A DNA stretch of 64,000 nt from Meandrina meandrites (GCA_963693305.1 OY855908.1:27101805-27165804), one strand, 5' to 3'; positions 45,076 through 57,478 are shown, numbered from the stretch's first letter. Program-made: numbers and translations. The notes: a model not told the origin generated them from the letters alone.

Positions 45076-46276
45076 TTACATCCATTTTGAAATCACTGGT
45101 GATCCTTGAAATCTGATTGGCTCTAAGCAGTGCGATTTATTCAGGAATCGCACTATTTTTTACTCTAAATCGCATCTTTTTCCCAGCCAATGATAAAAGG
45201 AACACTAAAACAAAACAACCAATCAGATTTCAAGGCTTGTTCAAAGTAACCAATCAAATTACAGGAAAATGAAAGACAAAGAAAGCCATTGTGTGGCGAA
45301 TTTTGCAACTATTCATCCAAAAAGTTTGCTTTATTAAAAAAAAAAAAAATTGATGAATTTAATTACTTACAGTTTCTGGATGACCCAAATGAGCTTCTTC
45401 AGGCACAAGACCTGCACTTAGGGGAGTTTCCAACTTTAAGTCTCTATTTTGACGAATTTTTTTTGGCGATTTTCCTTCAACATCTGCTCAAGATCCGTGT
45501 GATCCCGAGTCCAGCTAAACAGAAACAAACAAAAACCACACAACAGCATATCCAGAGCCAACACAAGAAGTAGATGTTCCAGGTTTCCTGTAGTTTCAAG
45601 CGATGCAAAGCAAGAGCTCAAGTCTATCACCGTGAATAAAAATAAGTTACGTCCCGCTCAACAAAACAATGGATGAATGTCTTCACAAGCTGCTGCCAGC
45701 CGCGCCATCTTTGAAAATGTCACTATTGAAACAATGGCGTCGGAAGAACGTGACAAGGTCCTGAGTAAGTTCTCCACCGAGGTCAAATAAAAGGACGGAG
45801 ATGATATTGAGCCGGAATCCCTTTAAATCATGCAGAGTGTCATTGAACGGTACTAAAGGAGGAAACTATCCCCTGAGCATCGAGCGATCGAGAGAGTTTC
45901 ACAACTCACAAGAAATCCTCAATGCGAAGGCAATTTCTCAACCACAACCACAGAAGAAACGACGGGCTTACATCATTGAGCAGTGTTGAGTCAGATAACG
46001 ACAGTTGAACTTTCAATTATTGAATTTTGAACTGATTGAACTTTGAATTGAATGAACTTTGTATCTGAACTGCTTGAATTTCCTTGAATGAAACGTGTTT
46101 TTCCTTTGTTACGTTCGACTGAGTTTTTGACACATGCCATGTAAGTTTTTGAGATATAAAAGCGTTTCCGGTTCCGCTCTTTTTACAACCGGCGACTGGA
46201 TCAATAAAATGATGGTGCTCACTAAAATCCTGTGTTTATAGGGCGATTTAACTGTGCGATTTCAAAATGGATGTAA
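45076..46276 (+). mobile_element. TTACATCC element, copy B (1201 bp) with the same gene fragment
   Basis: Ends and internal order match copy A. The frame keeps IDEFNYLQFLDDPNELLQAQ and LHLGEFPTLSLYFDEFF (45340-45475), which in copy A is shifted. Later it reads, in several frames, the same segments down to AISQPQPQKKRRAYIIE. In one frame EPESLKIMQSVIERY (about 45810) is visible, again a DUF3504-family block. Different lesions in the two copies show they decayed independently from a common, already truncated gene. Confidence 0.7.
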
Positions 46277-47493
46277 TAGAGTGGTAATTGAACTTCGTGT
46301 CGTGCAATTTTGGTCCGAAATCATACTTGTGATTGATTGATTGATTTCAGACCAAATTGCACTCCACTCAGTTCAATTACCATTATATATAAACTGACGC
46401 ACTTTGGTGAAACAGTCGACTGAAAATGACTCATGTCGAATGAAAATGACGCCACGTAAAAAATGCAGTATTAAGGCAAAGAAAGTTTAATATATCTCAA
46501 TCAACTTATAAGGGGATCAGTGTTGTAGAAATTAAAAATACAAGAGCTTTTAGGAGTCATTCGAAGTGTATTTTACGGTCAACCAAAGTTGCCCGAAATC
46601 TCGGTTATTTTTGGCCCTGGAGGGCTCAAAATAATGGAATGGTTATTTCTCGAAGAAAAACGAACGTCTACTTCTGCAAATATCACCATTCCTAATCTTT
46701 TCAGGTAGCTTTTATACTGTGAAAAGATGAAGGTAAACGGGCGACCTCGATCTTTTGCTCCTGCCCGGGATTCTCTGAGAATAACACGTAAGAGGGAGGC
46801 CACACGAGAACCATGCAGGCGAGTCTACAATGACTTCATTAGTACATGAACTAGAGGTGCAACAGTTTGGTTCAACTGTCTATTCTTTTGAAGAAATGTC
46901 AATCAAACTGTCAGACATTGGACAGTGTTTAAATTTGAGGTAAAAATATACACCATGTTTGATCACCTGGTATAAGCTAAAAATGACAAGAAATGAAATG
47001 ACATTGTACACTGACATGTCTACTGACGTATAAGAAATCCTGATTCAGGTGTATAAGATCCTGCGATTTTTTTGGCATAGCCTGACGTATACTGATCCTT
47101 ATATGGTACCTAATACATCATGTTACGTCCTTATATTACCCGTCCACGACTTTGTGTACTGACTGTAGAAGACCTAAATACCAGACAGCATTCGTTTCAT
47201 TTTACGCAGTGTTGCGATTCATCCAAAGCGAATACTGTAACGGTGTGTTTGCGAGATTTTACTGAGAGAATTATTCTAGTGTCTTCTTTCGTTAAATGAC
47301 GTGAAAGTTTGGTTTTATACAACCTCAAACATTTTCATTGGCGGATCAAGAAGTACTAAAAGGGGGCTTGTTGCATGACTACATCAGTCAGTGGTTTAAT
47401 TAAGCCCTGAGGCTACTGACAATAACTTATCGACCATATATAGGCTTCGCGTTTTGATTGATCACTTGTTGGAGGATGGACTATAAGACTTAC
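46277..47493. other. Repeat edge, then no gene recognised
   Basis: 46277-46390 is a hairpin-like repeat (gagtggtaattgaacttcgt with ggtaattgaact/agttcaattacc ends) shared with 41055-41110. Beyond it I see no exon. The minus frame at 46579-46803 lacks a signature. Confidence 0.5.
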
Positions 47494-47763
47494 CAAGCAG
47501 CTCATCTGCAATCCGTTTTTTTTTAATCTCCAGAAGAGCATCTACAAGTTTTCCTACTGTTGCATCTTTCCCTTCTTGCTGCTTCCATTTGTTTAGCAAT
47601 TTCCAGGCTTTTTCGTACCGTGAATCTGGAGGTTCTGACGCAATGTTCTCAATCGCTGGTGTTGGGACCCTCAATATAGCGCCAACTTCCTTCAGGCAAG
47701 AGCCTACTTCTTCACCTATATGTGTGAAATGTTTTGAAGTGACAAGTTCTTTTCTAGCCCTGT
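47494..47763 (-). CDS. Death-domain exon
   Basis: A 270-nt minus-strand exon with acceptor ttttcttcag before 47763 and donor GTAAGT after 47494. Both flanking introns are phase 1, so it is a symmetric domain cassette. It encodes HFTHIGEEVGSCLKEVGAIL, VPTPAIENIASEPPDSRYEK and AWKLLNKWKQQEGKDATVGK, then LVDALLEIKKKRIADELLG. The G-x-x-L/V core, the A-W-x-L-L-x-x-W and the G-x-x-A-T-x-x-x-L-x-x-A-L motifs are those of death domains, six-helix adaptor folds for apoptosis and innate immune complexes. Reading on through the donor would add only 12 residues before a stop. Partner exons are not seen within several kb. The coiled-coil exon at 5163-5666 has a compatible phase. Confidence 0.85.
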
Positions 47764-50374
47764 CTGAAGAAAAGGTAATAAAATGAAATTTGAAAAATTT
47801 GTACGATATTTTTTAAAATATTAATTTCCGGACTAGACTTCTGTTTCCGGACCAACTACCCCTCGAGACTGCATCATTTCAGAAGCATCTGCAAGAGAAG
47901 TCATTGACATTTTAATGCCAATAACTCTCTCGGGGGGAGAGGGGAGTGAGGAGGGGGGTTAAAGATTCAAAAACTGTTGGGCGGGTTTACAAGTTTTATA
48001 TGTAACGTATTTATTTATTCACTTATTTTTTGGCGGCAACACATTTGAATCTGAGCGCACAAAGATGGCATATTCAACTTCGCGAAAACGTACTAAAGCA
48101 GTGACACCTGAACAAATTTCAAAAAGCTCAACTAGCCACTTTGCGCTGAACCCTGATATACGAAGCAATAATCGCTTCCCGCCAAATTCAGATCGCGTAA
48201 TTTACTCTGAAAATCTTACTTACTTGTTTGCTTGCTGACCGACCGACCAACCGACTAGCTTTTCGACATAATGTAACAGCTATTTGGACATCCGGCAAAA
48301 TTAGGAGGATAATAGTTACTGCCAAGCAAAATTTGAAAGAAATTGCATAATACTTCGTTTTCCAGGGTGAATAGAATTGTAAATTTCGAGGCAAATTGTG
48401 TCAACTCCTAAATACTGGAGATTCCGCGAAACAAGTTAGACAGAAGCGACGCGTGACATCCGAAAAAGGCGCTGTGAAGGAAACTACCGGGGAATGGGCC
48501 AGTAACGAAATTTTATATTAAAAAATCTAGAGTGGGAGTTTTCGCATCTATGAATGATAAGAGATTTCAACACCACTTATTTCCAACATGATAGTTTTTT
48601 GAATTATGGTTAAGTGTGTTGTTCGGTTTTGAGAAAACAGTACTTTGAAAAAAAAAATAAGGAAACTGTTGATTTATATTTGATGTTTTTGAAATTCGTA
48701 TACCTCGAAGTCCTGCCACTGATCATAACTGTTATGCTGTGCCTTTGAGCTACTTTGTTCGATGTATCCTCCTTTTTTACGACTATTTTGCAGAATGCAA
48801 AATAGGAGTTACGTATTCACTCGCTCAGACGGTCGGTCAATCCTTCCTTGGGTCGTAGACTTTTGTTTGTAATTCCGCTGACCAAAGCATAACTTAACTT
48901 GACGATGACATTTTCAAAATTTCTACAAATGTGAAACGAAGTGAAGCAATGAGTGATGAGATAATTACAGCTATGTCAAGAGCATGTGGTGCGAGCCTTT
49001 CCCTCTTTGAATTGTTTAAAAACAACCTAGAAAGCATTTGTTGTCCTTGTTACGAAATGAACGCGGGCTCCTTGCAAGCATGGGTTTTAATAACACGATG
49101 CATGCAATGCGTGAATACTGAGCAAAATAATAAAGGTTAAGTGCACGCTATAGCCTGTCACGCGCTAATTTTCAAAGTACTTACACTTTGTTCGCAATTT
49201 TCTCATTTCTTCGCAAGCCCCGTGGTATATCATTACTAGAAAAGATCAGCCAAAGAGTACCTTTTCAATTTACGTTTACCACATGACAGTGGAGTAAACA
49301 CGGAAATTGCGTTGTAACCGTGCCCGATTTTCATTCATTTCCGTTACATAAGAACCGATTCTGGTAAGAAATCTTCAGTTAACAACGTTCACAACGTGTG
49401 GTGCATTTGGTTCGTGTGGTTTCTCTGGAGCAAAATGCGTTCGCATGGCTCACATTGTTTCTTTCGTTTGATGCGGGTCACCGAGTCAATTTTCTTTTTA
49501 CACTTTTTTTTCAAACATACCGTTTGACTGTACTGTAAATATTATAGTAAAAAATATCAGATAGGTAAAATAAACAACAGCAGTTTGGTTTTCAACCGGA
49601 GACAGTTTTCAACTGGAGACAGATAGTTTCGCGCCATTTTTAGATTTAAAGCACACACCTGCTCACCGCCAGAGTTGCCAGATTGCACTTGCGACAGATT
49701 ATGGCTTCGAAAGGTAAGCAATATTTTCCCTCTCGAATCCACCGATTGCATTGATTCGCGACGTCAGAAATCAAAACGCTCATTCCCCGAGAACAGCGGC
49801 TGGTAATCGAGTCAATCACGAATGTGAACTGGCGATAAATAATTAAATTTTATTCCGCGGCCAAAACTCCTTAAACTGTTTTTAACAGGCGCAGATTAAA
49901 CCCTTTTATAGTTAACGGTTTTGTCTCACTAAACTGTCGTAATAAACACCATAAAATTATAACGTACAGAACTTTTATGGGCTCTTCATGTTCAGCAAGC
50001 CGTAAAACGTATCGCGACATTCACTCTGCCACTCTGGCTTTGTATAAAATCATTCATTTTTCGTTAAAATCTGTAAACCGTTTAATTTCATTCGGTTTCC
50101 AAACACGAAGGCCTTGAAACTGAAGGTAAATTCTCGAAAAAATCTTTAAAATTTCTTCGCTGTGTAATAAAGTTAAATTTGACCGAGATTTCGTCAGGTC
50201 GTCTGTCGGCAGAAATTTAAATTTCATGATCGCTAGCGCGTAGCGTCATTTCAAACATTGACATCTTTGAAACGTTTCCGCGGGTGTTTTTATTTCTGAA
50301 GTCGCGTATCTATGCAAACGGTGGAAAACTCTCTATGGATTAATGAATGACGCTGAGAATGACTGTTTTACAGG
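47764..50374. other. No firm gene; weak start-like exons
   Basis: Two weak candidates only. An ATG at 48072 opens a short basic peptide (MAYSTSRKRTKAVTPEQ) with a possible donor near 48196. An ATG at 49701 (MASK) is followed at once by GTAAGC, like a tiny first coding exon. Neither has supporting downstream exons that I can identify. Confidence 0.3.
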
Positions 50375-52034
50375 TACCGTAAATGATCTAATAAATGCCC
50401 ACTCTCAAATAAACGCCTCTTATATAATAAGCATCCCCCTTGAGGTACAAAGTTTGCCCCCATCTTATAAACGCCCCGTGTCTAATAGACGCGGCCCCCA
50501 GCCCCCTCCAACAATCGCCTCAACCATCAAAGAGGCCAACGATGCCAAGCTGGTTGACCTCGATGACGATGAAGACATTGATATCAAACTATGAACGACA
50601 TCTGCGCAGATTGGATTAGGGACGGACAATTAGAAAAGTGATGGGGGGGGGGGGGGGGGTGGGAAAAAAATTCATGCAAGGCAAAATGTCCGAAAAAAAT
50701 TCATGCAAGGAGAAAACCAAAGAATTGTAATTCTTCTCGAAAAGTGTTTCAAAATGCACGAAATGGCATTAAAGCGTGTCCAGATTTTCAAAATTCTCCC
50801 GGGGAAGATGCCCCCGGACTCCCCTACGGAAATCGGCCTCCCGCCCGTCAGGGCTAATTCGCGGAGCGCAGAACGCCGAACGCGAAACAAAATCACCGAA
50901 GCAAGCAAAACCCAACAGGAGTGCTTGCACTTAGGTTAGCCTAAAAAGCAGTCCGGTTAGTTTGGATATCGCTCAGGTTGGCCTAAGAAAAGGCCCAGGT
51001 TAGCGTGTTGATGGTTAGCTCTCAATAATGGTAATGGTTTTGCTTGTTTCGGCGATTTTGCTTTGCGTTCGGCTCTAAGCGTTCGGCAAATTTCCCCTGC
51101 CGATTTTAATACCTTATTGTTACTTATTTTCGCGGGAAATATATTGCGCAAAAATTGTGAAAATGCTGAGCTGCATAAACAAACAGTTAGTCTCAGAATT
51201 GGCACAACTGATCTTGCATGACGACCTTTGGCCTCAACAAAATTCTGCCCAAGTTGCCAGGAAATGCGACATGAAACTGGACCGCAGATCTGTTCCTTTT
51301 GTCACGCAGTCTCTGCATTCGCGGTTTTGAAAAAGGTCTCATGTGGTCGTAGTGTATTCAGTGTCATATTCAGCGAATCGTCTGTCATATGGATTATGGA
51401 GTTTTCCTCGCTTAAGTGCCATTATAGGCATTTGCGAGACTTCAAGCAATGCTTATTGTTCCCAAAAATTTTCATTGCAGTACTTTCAAGTCTGAGCCAG
51501 CATTTTTGTAGTAGCACTACTCGAGATTGGAAACACATCAGTTGATTGTGCACAACAAAGCCGCGCGTATAAATCGTCTTTGCGGTAAGTTGCATCTGTG
51601 CATGTTTATGCGAGCCGAAGAAAAAAGACATCAGTAATAGCTGGATCAATATTTTTTTTTTACATGCGGTAATATAAGCGGAATACACGAATAGCACGAG
51701 AGGTGGTGCTTTGAAGGATTCTATTGTAATTTACTTCTTGAATCTGCCTGAATTGAGGAGCATCTTTACGCATCTTAGTTGCATTTTCTTTCTAATATAG
51801 TTCTCGCTATGTTGCAAGTGTAGACGATTGCGAACCCGGAAAGCCACGCCCAGGAATATGCAAGCATTTCGTCTTATGAATACAAGAGTTTCAGCATTTT
51901 CGTCTTTCGATCATTGTCACCGCGAATTAATTAATTCTGGCGGGAAATAGCTGGAAATACAAGGTTGCACAAACCATGTTATGGACTGAAGACAAAAACC
52001 ACATTGGTAAGTTATATTACAAAATTTAGAAGTT

Positions 52035-52275
52035 ATACACTTTAATTTTACTTTTCTTGTATTGAACTGTTGTTATCTGTAAGCAGAATATTAACCTCGC
52101 ACTAAATTATTCTGTCTTACTTGGGTAGTCAGTTCTTTATTCTCAGGTTTATTGAACTGTTGTTATCTGTGAGAAGAATATTAACCTCTACCGAAATTAA
52201 TCTGTTCTACTTGGGTAGTCAGTTCTTATTGAACTGTTGTTATCTGTGAGCAGAATATTAACCTCGCACTAGTCT
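52035..52275. repeat. Three-copy tandem repeat
   Basis: Three imperfect copies of a unit of 70-95 bp containing attgaactgttgttatctgt and gcagaatattaacctcgcac, with cttgggtagtcagttctt. Non-coding; lies inside the 50375-56706 segment, between stretches with no recognisable gene (51150-52030 and 52280-52800). Confidence 0.8.
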
Positions 52276-52800
52276 TTTTATGAGCTGTCTGCTGAATTGC
52301 TGTAGAATAATCATCTCACGCTTAGATGTTTGTACAAAAATTAAAACGCAAAGCGACTTGAACACATGGTATTAGCTTTGTTTGGCGGAAAAGGGAGAGA
52401 CTGAAGTCAGTGACATACCTGAAGAATAAACTACTCTGCAAACTTGTCGTTTGTGTAACATCTTCAAAAATGGAAGAAAGCGGACGGCAAGGCGAACCTA
52501 ACATCTTTTCACCGAAGCCTCTAACGTTCACGTCGAGTAAGGGTGGGTCGAGCATGTAGAATGATGTAGAAAAGTTCAAGCTTTCCCCGTGAAGTGGTAA
52601 GTCCCAAACGCTTTCAAAAGTCACAATTTCAATATTCAGCTCGTATGTCACGGCAGGTTTGCACCACTAAAGCGCCAGAAGCGAGCAAATACTCTGCAAA
52701 ACGTCCAATAATCAAAAGCTGGCGGCCGGATGGAATGGACAGTCTTCTTTTAAGGCTTCAAACTCAACGTTGATTCGCAAATTTAAGCCATTTCAATTGC

Positions 52801-53390
52801 TGGTTTTCATTGTCACGGCACAAAAAAGTAAATCCAAAACTATTAAGTGAAAAAACTCAAGAATATTATAGGTTGTAGAAAATTACCAGATATTCTGTTT
52901 GTCCAAGTCTCGGGCTTTTACGGTATTCCGTACTCGAGTTATCCGTCAAAATGTTTCACACAAATTTACAGAGCTCTGTATGGAAAGCCATGTTGGTGCC
53001 CATGCAGTTGGGCACCAACATGGCGGCCGGAAATCAATGAAAACATCTGGAATTCAATTCTGCTATAAAAGGCAGTTATATCACTCTCATGAACAAGTAA
53101 GCATTCACATAAACACTTCTCACAAAACCTCAACTGTTCAGATTGTTAAAAATCGTAGGATAAGGCATTATTTTGAAGCATACGTGACAGCCTTCTGGCG
53201 GCCATCTTGATGTCGTGTGGCGTGAAATTCCAAAATTCAAAATGGTCTATCTTAAAGACGGCGGCTGCTATCGAGCTAAAAACCTTCAACATGATATATA
53301 TTAAGGATGTCTAATAGCCAGTGAATGATAAAAACTCAGGGGTCTTGCGATTCTGGATTTTAGAATTTTGATGACGTCACGTGAAAACCA
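52801..53390 (+). mobile_element. 589-bp MITE, copy 2
   Basis: 590 bp, very close to copy 1 (6935-7523), with the same ends and the same perfect 16-bp hairpin (52987-53002 with 53009-53024). The close match suggests recent activity of this family. Confidence 0.85.
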
Positions 53391-53583
53391 AGAATATCCT
53401 TTTTAGGGCTAAAGTGAGGTGAATTTCGCTTTTGTGACTGTTGTTGCATCGACCGTTTTACTTCGTCTCGATTCATTCAAGAATTTAACAGTCACTCATT
53501 AAACTTTTAAACCAATGAAATGATTTAGCGTGCGCCATTGATTGTGCATGCAACTGGCTTTCTTTTCAGTGCTCGAAAAAAGT

Positions 53584-53660
53584 CATATAATAAATCCTTT
53601 ATTGGCCAAGCTTGTTCGGTCAAGATGGCAGGATATTGGCCTCGTTCTTTTTTTTGCGTG

Positions 53661-53693
<33 letters not shown>

Positions 53694-53769
53694 CACGCAA
53701 AAAAAGAACTCGGCCAATATCCGGCCATCTTGACCTCACGCTTGGTCAATAACCCATATTTATTATATG
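53584..53769. mobile_element. Hairpin MITE, member 1
   Basis: A 186-bp fold-back: catataataaat ... ttattggccaagc on the left is mirrored at the right, and 53630-53680 (caagatggcaggatattggc ...) pairs with 53690-53735 around a short gagacgaagtcga loop. A second member with the same start is at 54913-55061. Confidence 0.8.
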
Positions 53770-54912
53770 GCTGTGTCTCACAAAGACTGGGAACTACCAA
53801 ATTCGCGAATTTGATTGGCTAAAATCGATATTGACCCCGATCTAGATTTTCCCATCTAGACCGGCATCTAGACCGGTTGCACTTACGTTGAGAAGTTTCC
53901 AAAAAAAATGCAAAAACGTGAACTTTTTTCTGCTAAAAAAATTCTTCTTTAGTATAAATCAACTGGACATTTCATTTTGATGTAAACGAAGTGAAAGTAT
54001 GAGGAGGCGGGAAAATTTGTGGCGCGGTGTTCACTTCTTCAGTTGAATGAAACACGCGAGGAAAGCGAGCGAGAGAGTTTTCTTCTGAACATTTTCTTCG
54101 GACAATCTCCTCGTAAATCGTCTTTTCATCCTGGAAAATTGTGACAACAATTAAGGTTTACGGGAAGATCTAAAGCAATAGCTTTTCTGGAAATTATACG
54201 CCTTGTGCAAGACGAGCGAAGCAAGTGTCTACATAATTGTTGTCCTTGTTTACGGCTCCACGGCTGTCATCAAGACTACTACATTATGCTGAAACGAAAT
54301 TGCACTCAGAGTTAATGAAGTTTATTGAAGTATAAAAGGACAAGATCAAGATTGAAAGGTAACAAACTTAACTGAAGTGCTGAGCCTAATTTTACGTCGA
54401 GCACTGAATGAAATTGTGTCAGTTTTCTGGTCTTCCCGTAAATTATTTGCTGCTTTTCTTCTTCGTCCAGTCTCGATCCAGTCGCTCTTGTTGTACATTT
54501 ACACGTGTTTTTAATTAAACATTTCGCATCAATCCTTTCAGTTTTACGTAGCTGAGTCAACTTTTTCATTTTTGTGGTATTTGTGTGGTTTTAGGGAAGG
54601 CACTGTCGATTATTGGCGCGAAAAAAGGTTGACAAGAACGGGCAAACTTTGGCAAATTTCCGTTCAGTTCACAGGCACGAAATCAAAACACCAACTAGAA
54701 ACGAATATGCGAGGTAATTGCAAGGTCTAAAATACCCGTAAGAATATTCTATCAGTCGATTAAAGAGGCTAGCGAAGTTGAAAACGTATACCTACCGGTG
54801 ATATCGACCTTCTCTTGTTCTAATTTTTCCGCGATCGCCGTTCACTAGCAACATGTCAGCGAGTGTGGCGAACCGAAGCGAATTTTTCAGCTGAAAGGTT
54901 TTCCAGTTTGGC

Positions 54913-55061
54913 CATATAATAAACATCTTATTAACCGAGCTTAGTCGGTCTGTATGGGAGAATCTTTACCTCGGTCATGAGTACAGACCTCACTGCGCTC
55001 GGTCTGTACTCACGACCTCGGTCAAGATTCCCCCATACAGACCTCCTGCTCGGTTAATAAG
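54913..55061. mobile_element. Hairpin MITE, member 2
   Basis: Fold-back with arms cttattaaccgagc...ggtctgtatggg and their inverse, loop near 54995. It begins catataataaac like member 1 and shares the ccgagctt...tcggtc layout, so both belong to one diverged family. Confidence 0.75.
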
Positions 55062-56045
55062 AGCTAACTCTTTTTCTTTCTCTCTAGGGAAGCCGTGAAT
55101 ATTATAAACTGCTAGAAAGAGTCTGGAAAATATTTTTGATCAAGTTCGAAAAGGTGTTACTGCCAACACGTCAGTAGATGGTGCTTATCTTGCGAAATAC
55201 GTTCTTTGATTACAGTTAATAATAAGCCATGGGTAGATTCAATCTACCCTTAGCCTAATTTGCATTTTTTTTCGATGCCAAAGTTTGTCAGTTTCCATAG
55301 CAATAGTTTCCAATGACACTGAACAGAACCATATAACAAAACGAAACTGAAAACAGTTCGACGTGTTCCTTTCCAACAAAGCAGAGCTAGTTTGACGACT
55401 GCACCAAGTACTGCAGAAAGATGATATTGATTCAGAAGAAGAGAGCTCGAACGCCGAAACTTAAGTATAAAATTTCGCGAAAACCTTTTTTCGCGGGTTT
55501 TAATTTGATTTTTGAAAATCGCGAAAAATAAGTCCCGCGAAAATAAGTAACAATAAGGTACATCACAATCAGTGCTAACTTTTGGGCCCCCTCACCTCAA
55601 AATTCATTCCTACGGGCCTGAAAGGTATATTAATTAAACAATTTTTCACTATACACCTGTAAACTGCCAGTTACTTTTTTTTAATTTGTCATAAAATAAA
55701 TGGAAAGTGACGTTAAAGTACAAGCTATGTATTTAATAAATCAAAGAAGCACTGTTTTTAATAAATTCAATAGCAAATTGTGCATGAAGCAGATTTTATC
55801 AAAAAAAAAATTCGTGCACAGCGCTGCAGTCAAAAAAAATTCTTGCACAGGCAATAGGCCAAAAAAAATTCTTGCAAGCCAAAAATTCCCCCCCCCGTCC
55901 ATCACTTTTCTAATGCTCCGTCCTTTAGTCTCCAACTCACAAACTCTGTTTCCTATCTTATCCGCGAGCAAACTACGCGTCCTATTTGTTTTGTTGACGT
56001 TTAAGTGAAATAAACGCCTCTCTCTAACAAACGCCTCATATCTAT

Positions 56046-56642
56046 TTAACCCTATTCAGACCGGGCTTTTTTGGATCTTTTCAGACCGGGGGGGGGGGGG
56101 CGGATTCCGCCCCCCCTCCATAACTTCCAGAATATTTAAGCAATCGCAGTAAAACTTACAGGATATATAGTATGTCCAAAAATCTATATTTTTATATACG
56201 TCACGTGCGGTGATGACGTCACATCACGTGACAACTACATCATGATGTCAAAACAGCCGCCATCTTGGATCCGCCATCTTGGATTTCAAAATTTTTCCAA
56301 AACATCACAAAACCGCCCAAAATTACTGAAAAATACTCAAAATCTATAAAACAGTGCAAAAAAACCTAAAAGAGGTGAAAATAGTTGAATTAAAGTTAAT
56401 TTTTATTAATGGAAACACAAAAATTACAAATTTGGAAAAACATGTCTGTCAAAATGACGTTGCCATGGTAACGTCAAGTTCCAGACACAACAACCTACCC
56501 TACCAATTCATTCCCAGATAAATTTTAGAAAAACTCGTAAAGTTTGGCAGCGTTTGGTTGAATCTTGAAAAAGTTATAAACGTTCAAAGTCAGCGCGGGC
56601 ACTTTCCGCCCCCCCCCCCCCCCCCGGTCTGGTTAGGGTTAA
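56046..56642. mobile_element. TTAA-flanked piggyBac-like MITE
   Basis: The body 56050-56638 lies between TTAA at 56046-56049 and 56639-56642. Its ends CCCTATTCAGACCGG and the inverse of CCGGTCTGGTTAGGG form the TIR. TTAA duplications with ends starting CCC are the piggyBac signature. There is no transposase. It has long C/G runs next to both ends and is inserted in the right arm of the 50375-56706 segment. Confidence 0.8.
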
Positions 56643-57277
56643 CGCCCCTCCTAGGACCCCTAAAATTTAATAGACGCCCCGGGCGTTTATAAGATCATTT
56701 ACGGTAAACAACATGTCCTCTACCAATTTGGCCGTGGAGCGAATGGGCTAGTATTGTTTATGTCTTCTATGGCATCCCTGTTGATGCACAATGATGGCGC
56801 GCGAGCCGCGAAATGCTAAATTTTTTGTACTTCACCTAAACTTTCACATTTTGTTGTTGTAATGGAACCTCTGTCTCAGTTGTGTATAATTAATGCAGTA
56901 GGAATTAAAATCTGTGTGGAAAATTAATGCATGCCGAGGAATGTTTACTTCTTTGAAAAGCAGCTGCTTATGCAGTGACTGAACTGTCGTAATCGGCAGT
57001 GAAAAAAAAAACAGTCAAATCTTGCTGTTTTTGTGCCTCTGGTGCATTATTTTCACACAGCAATTAAAAACAAAACTACCAGAAACATCAAACAAACAAA
57101 AAATTGACTTGATTCGAACTTGATTCGGGCTCGAACTTGACTCGTTCTACGATCAAACTCTTGTCAACATGGTCGAGCTGAACTTGAATTTTGTTGGCTT
57201 CTGTCGTGGTCAGCTAGCGGTCGGTCAGCCGGATAACACGACGCAGAGTGGGAGAAACTTTAAACTTTTTTTAAAGT

Positions 57278-57478
57278 GGTCAGTAACAAGTATAATGGTT
57301 GTGCTTTATATTACAGTCGAAATTTAGAGCAGAAAGCTACTGCGAGGGTAAAATAACACAGGAAAATGGCGGCCGAAACTTAGCCATAATTCTGTGTTAT
57401 TTTCATATGTTCGCAATAGCTTTCTGCTCTAAATTTCGACTGCTATATAATGCACAACCATTATTCTTGTTGCTGACC
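57278..57478. mobile_element. Palindromic MITE (201 bp)
   Basis: Left arm ggtcagtaacaagtataatg ... cagtcgaaatttagagcaga is mirrored on the right (tctgctctaaatttcgactg ... cattattcttgttgctgacc). The arms are about 85 bp with a short gc-rich centre containing atggcggccg. The surrounding 56707-57277 and 57479-57748 show no gene. Confidence 0.8.

Larger units (their letters stand above)
50375..56706. mobile_element. 6.3-kb segment with inverted TACCGTAAATGATCT ends
   Basis: The left end TACCGTAAATGATCTAATAA is inverse to the right end (tataagatcatttacggta, ending 56706). Inverted similarity continues inward: a gaaaagtgatgg motif plus poly-G and a-rich ttcatgcaagg repeats at 50630-50720 match 55795-55920 in reverse, and accttattgttacttatttt near 51110 matches about 55560 in reverse. 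The right arm is lengthened by the TTAA MITE at 56050-56638. No transposase was recognised inside. Either one large non-autonomous element, or two copies of the same repeat family in inverse orientation. Confidence 0.5.

Noticed and set aside
50343..50594. Short ORF ending in an acidic LDDDEDIDIKL tail
   Set aside because: It reads through the TACCGTAAATGATCT repeat; only the last 30 residues look protein-like and no exon border supports them.
51228..51545. Zinc-ribbon-like FCPSCQEMRHETGPQICSFC
   Set aside because: No ATG start (TTG only), an in-frame stop just upstream, no acceptor in frame, and the pattern is short enough to be chance.
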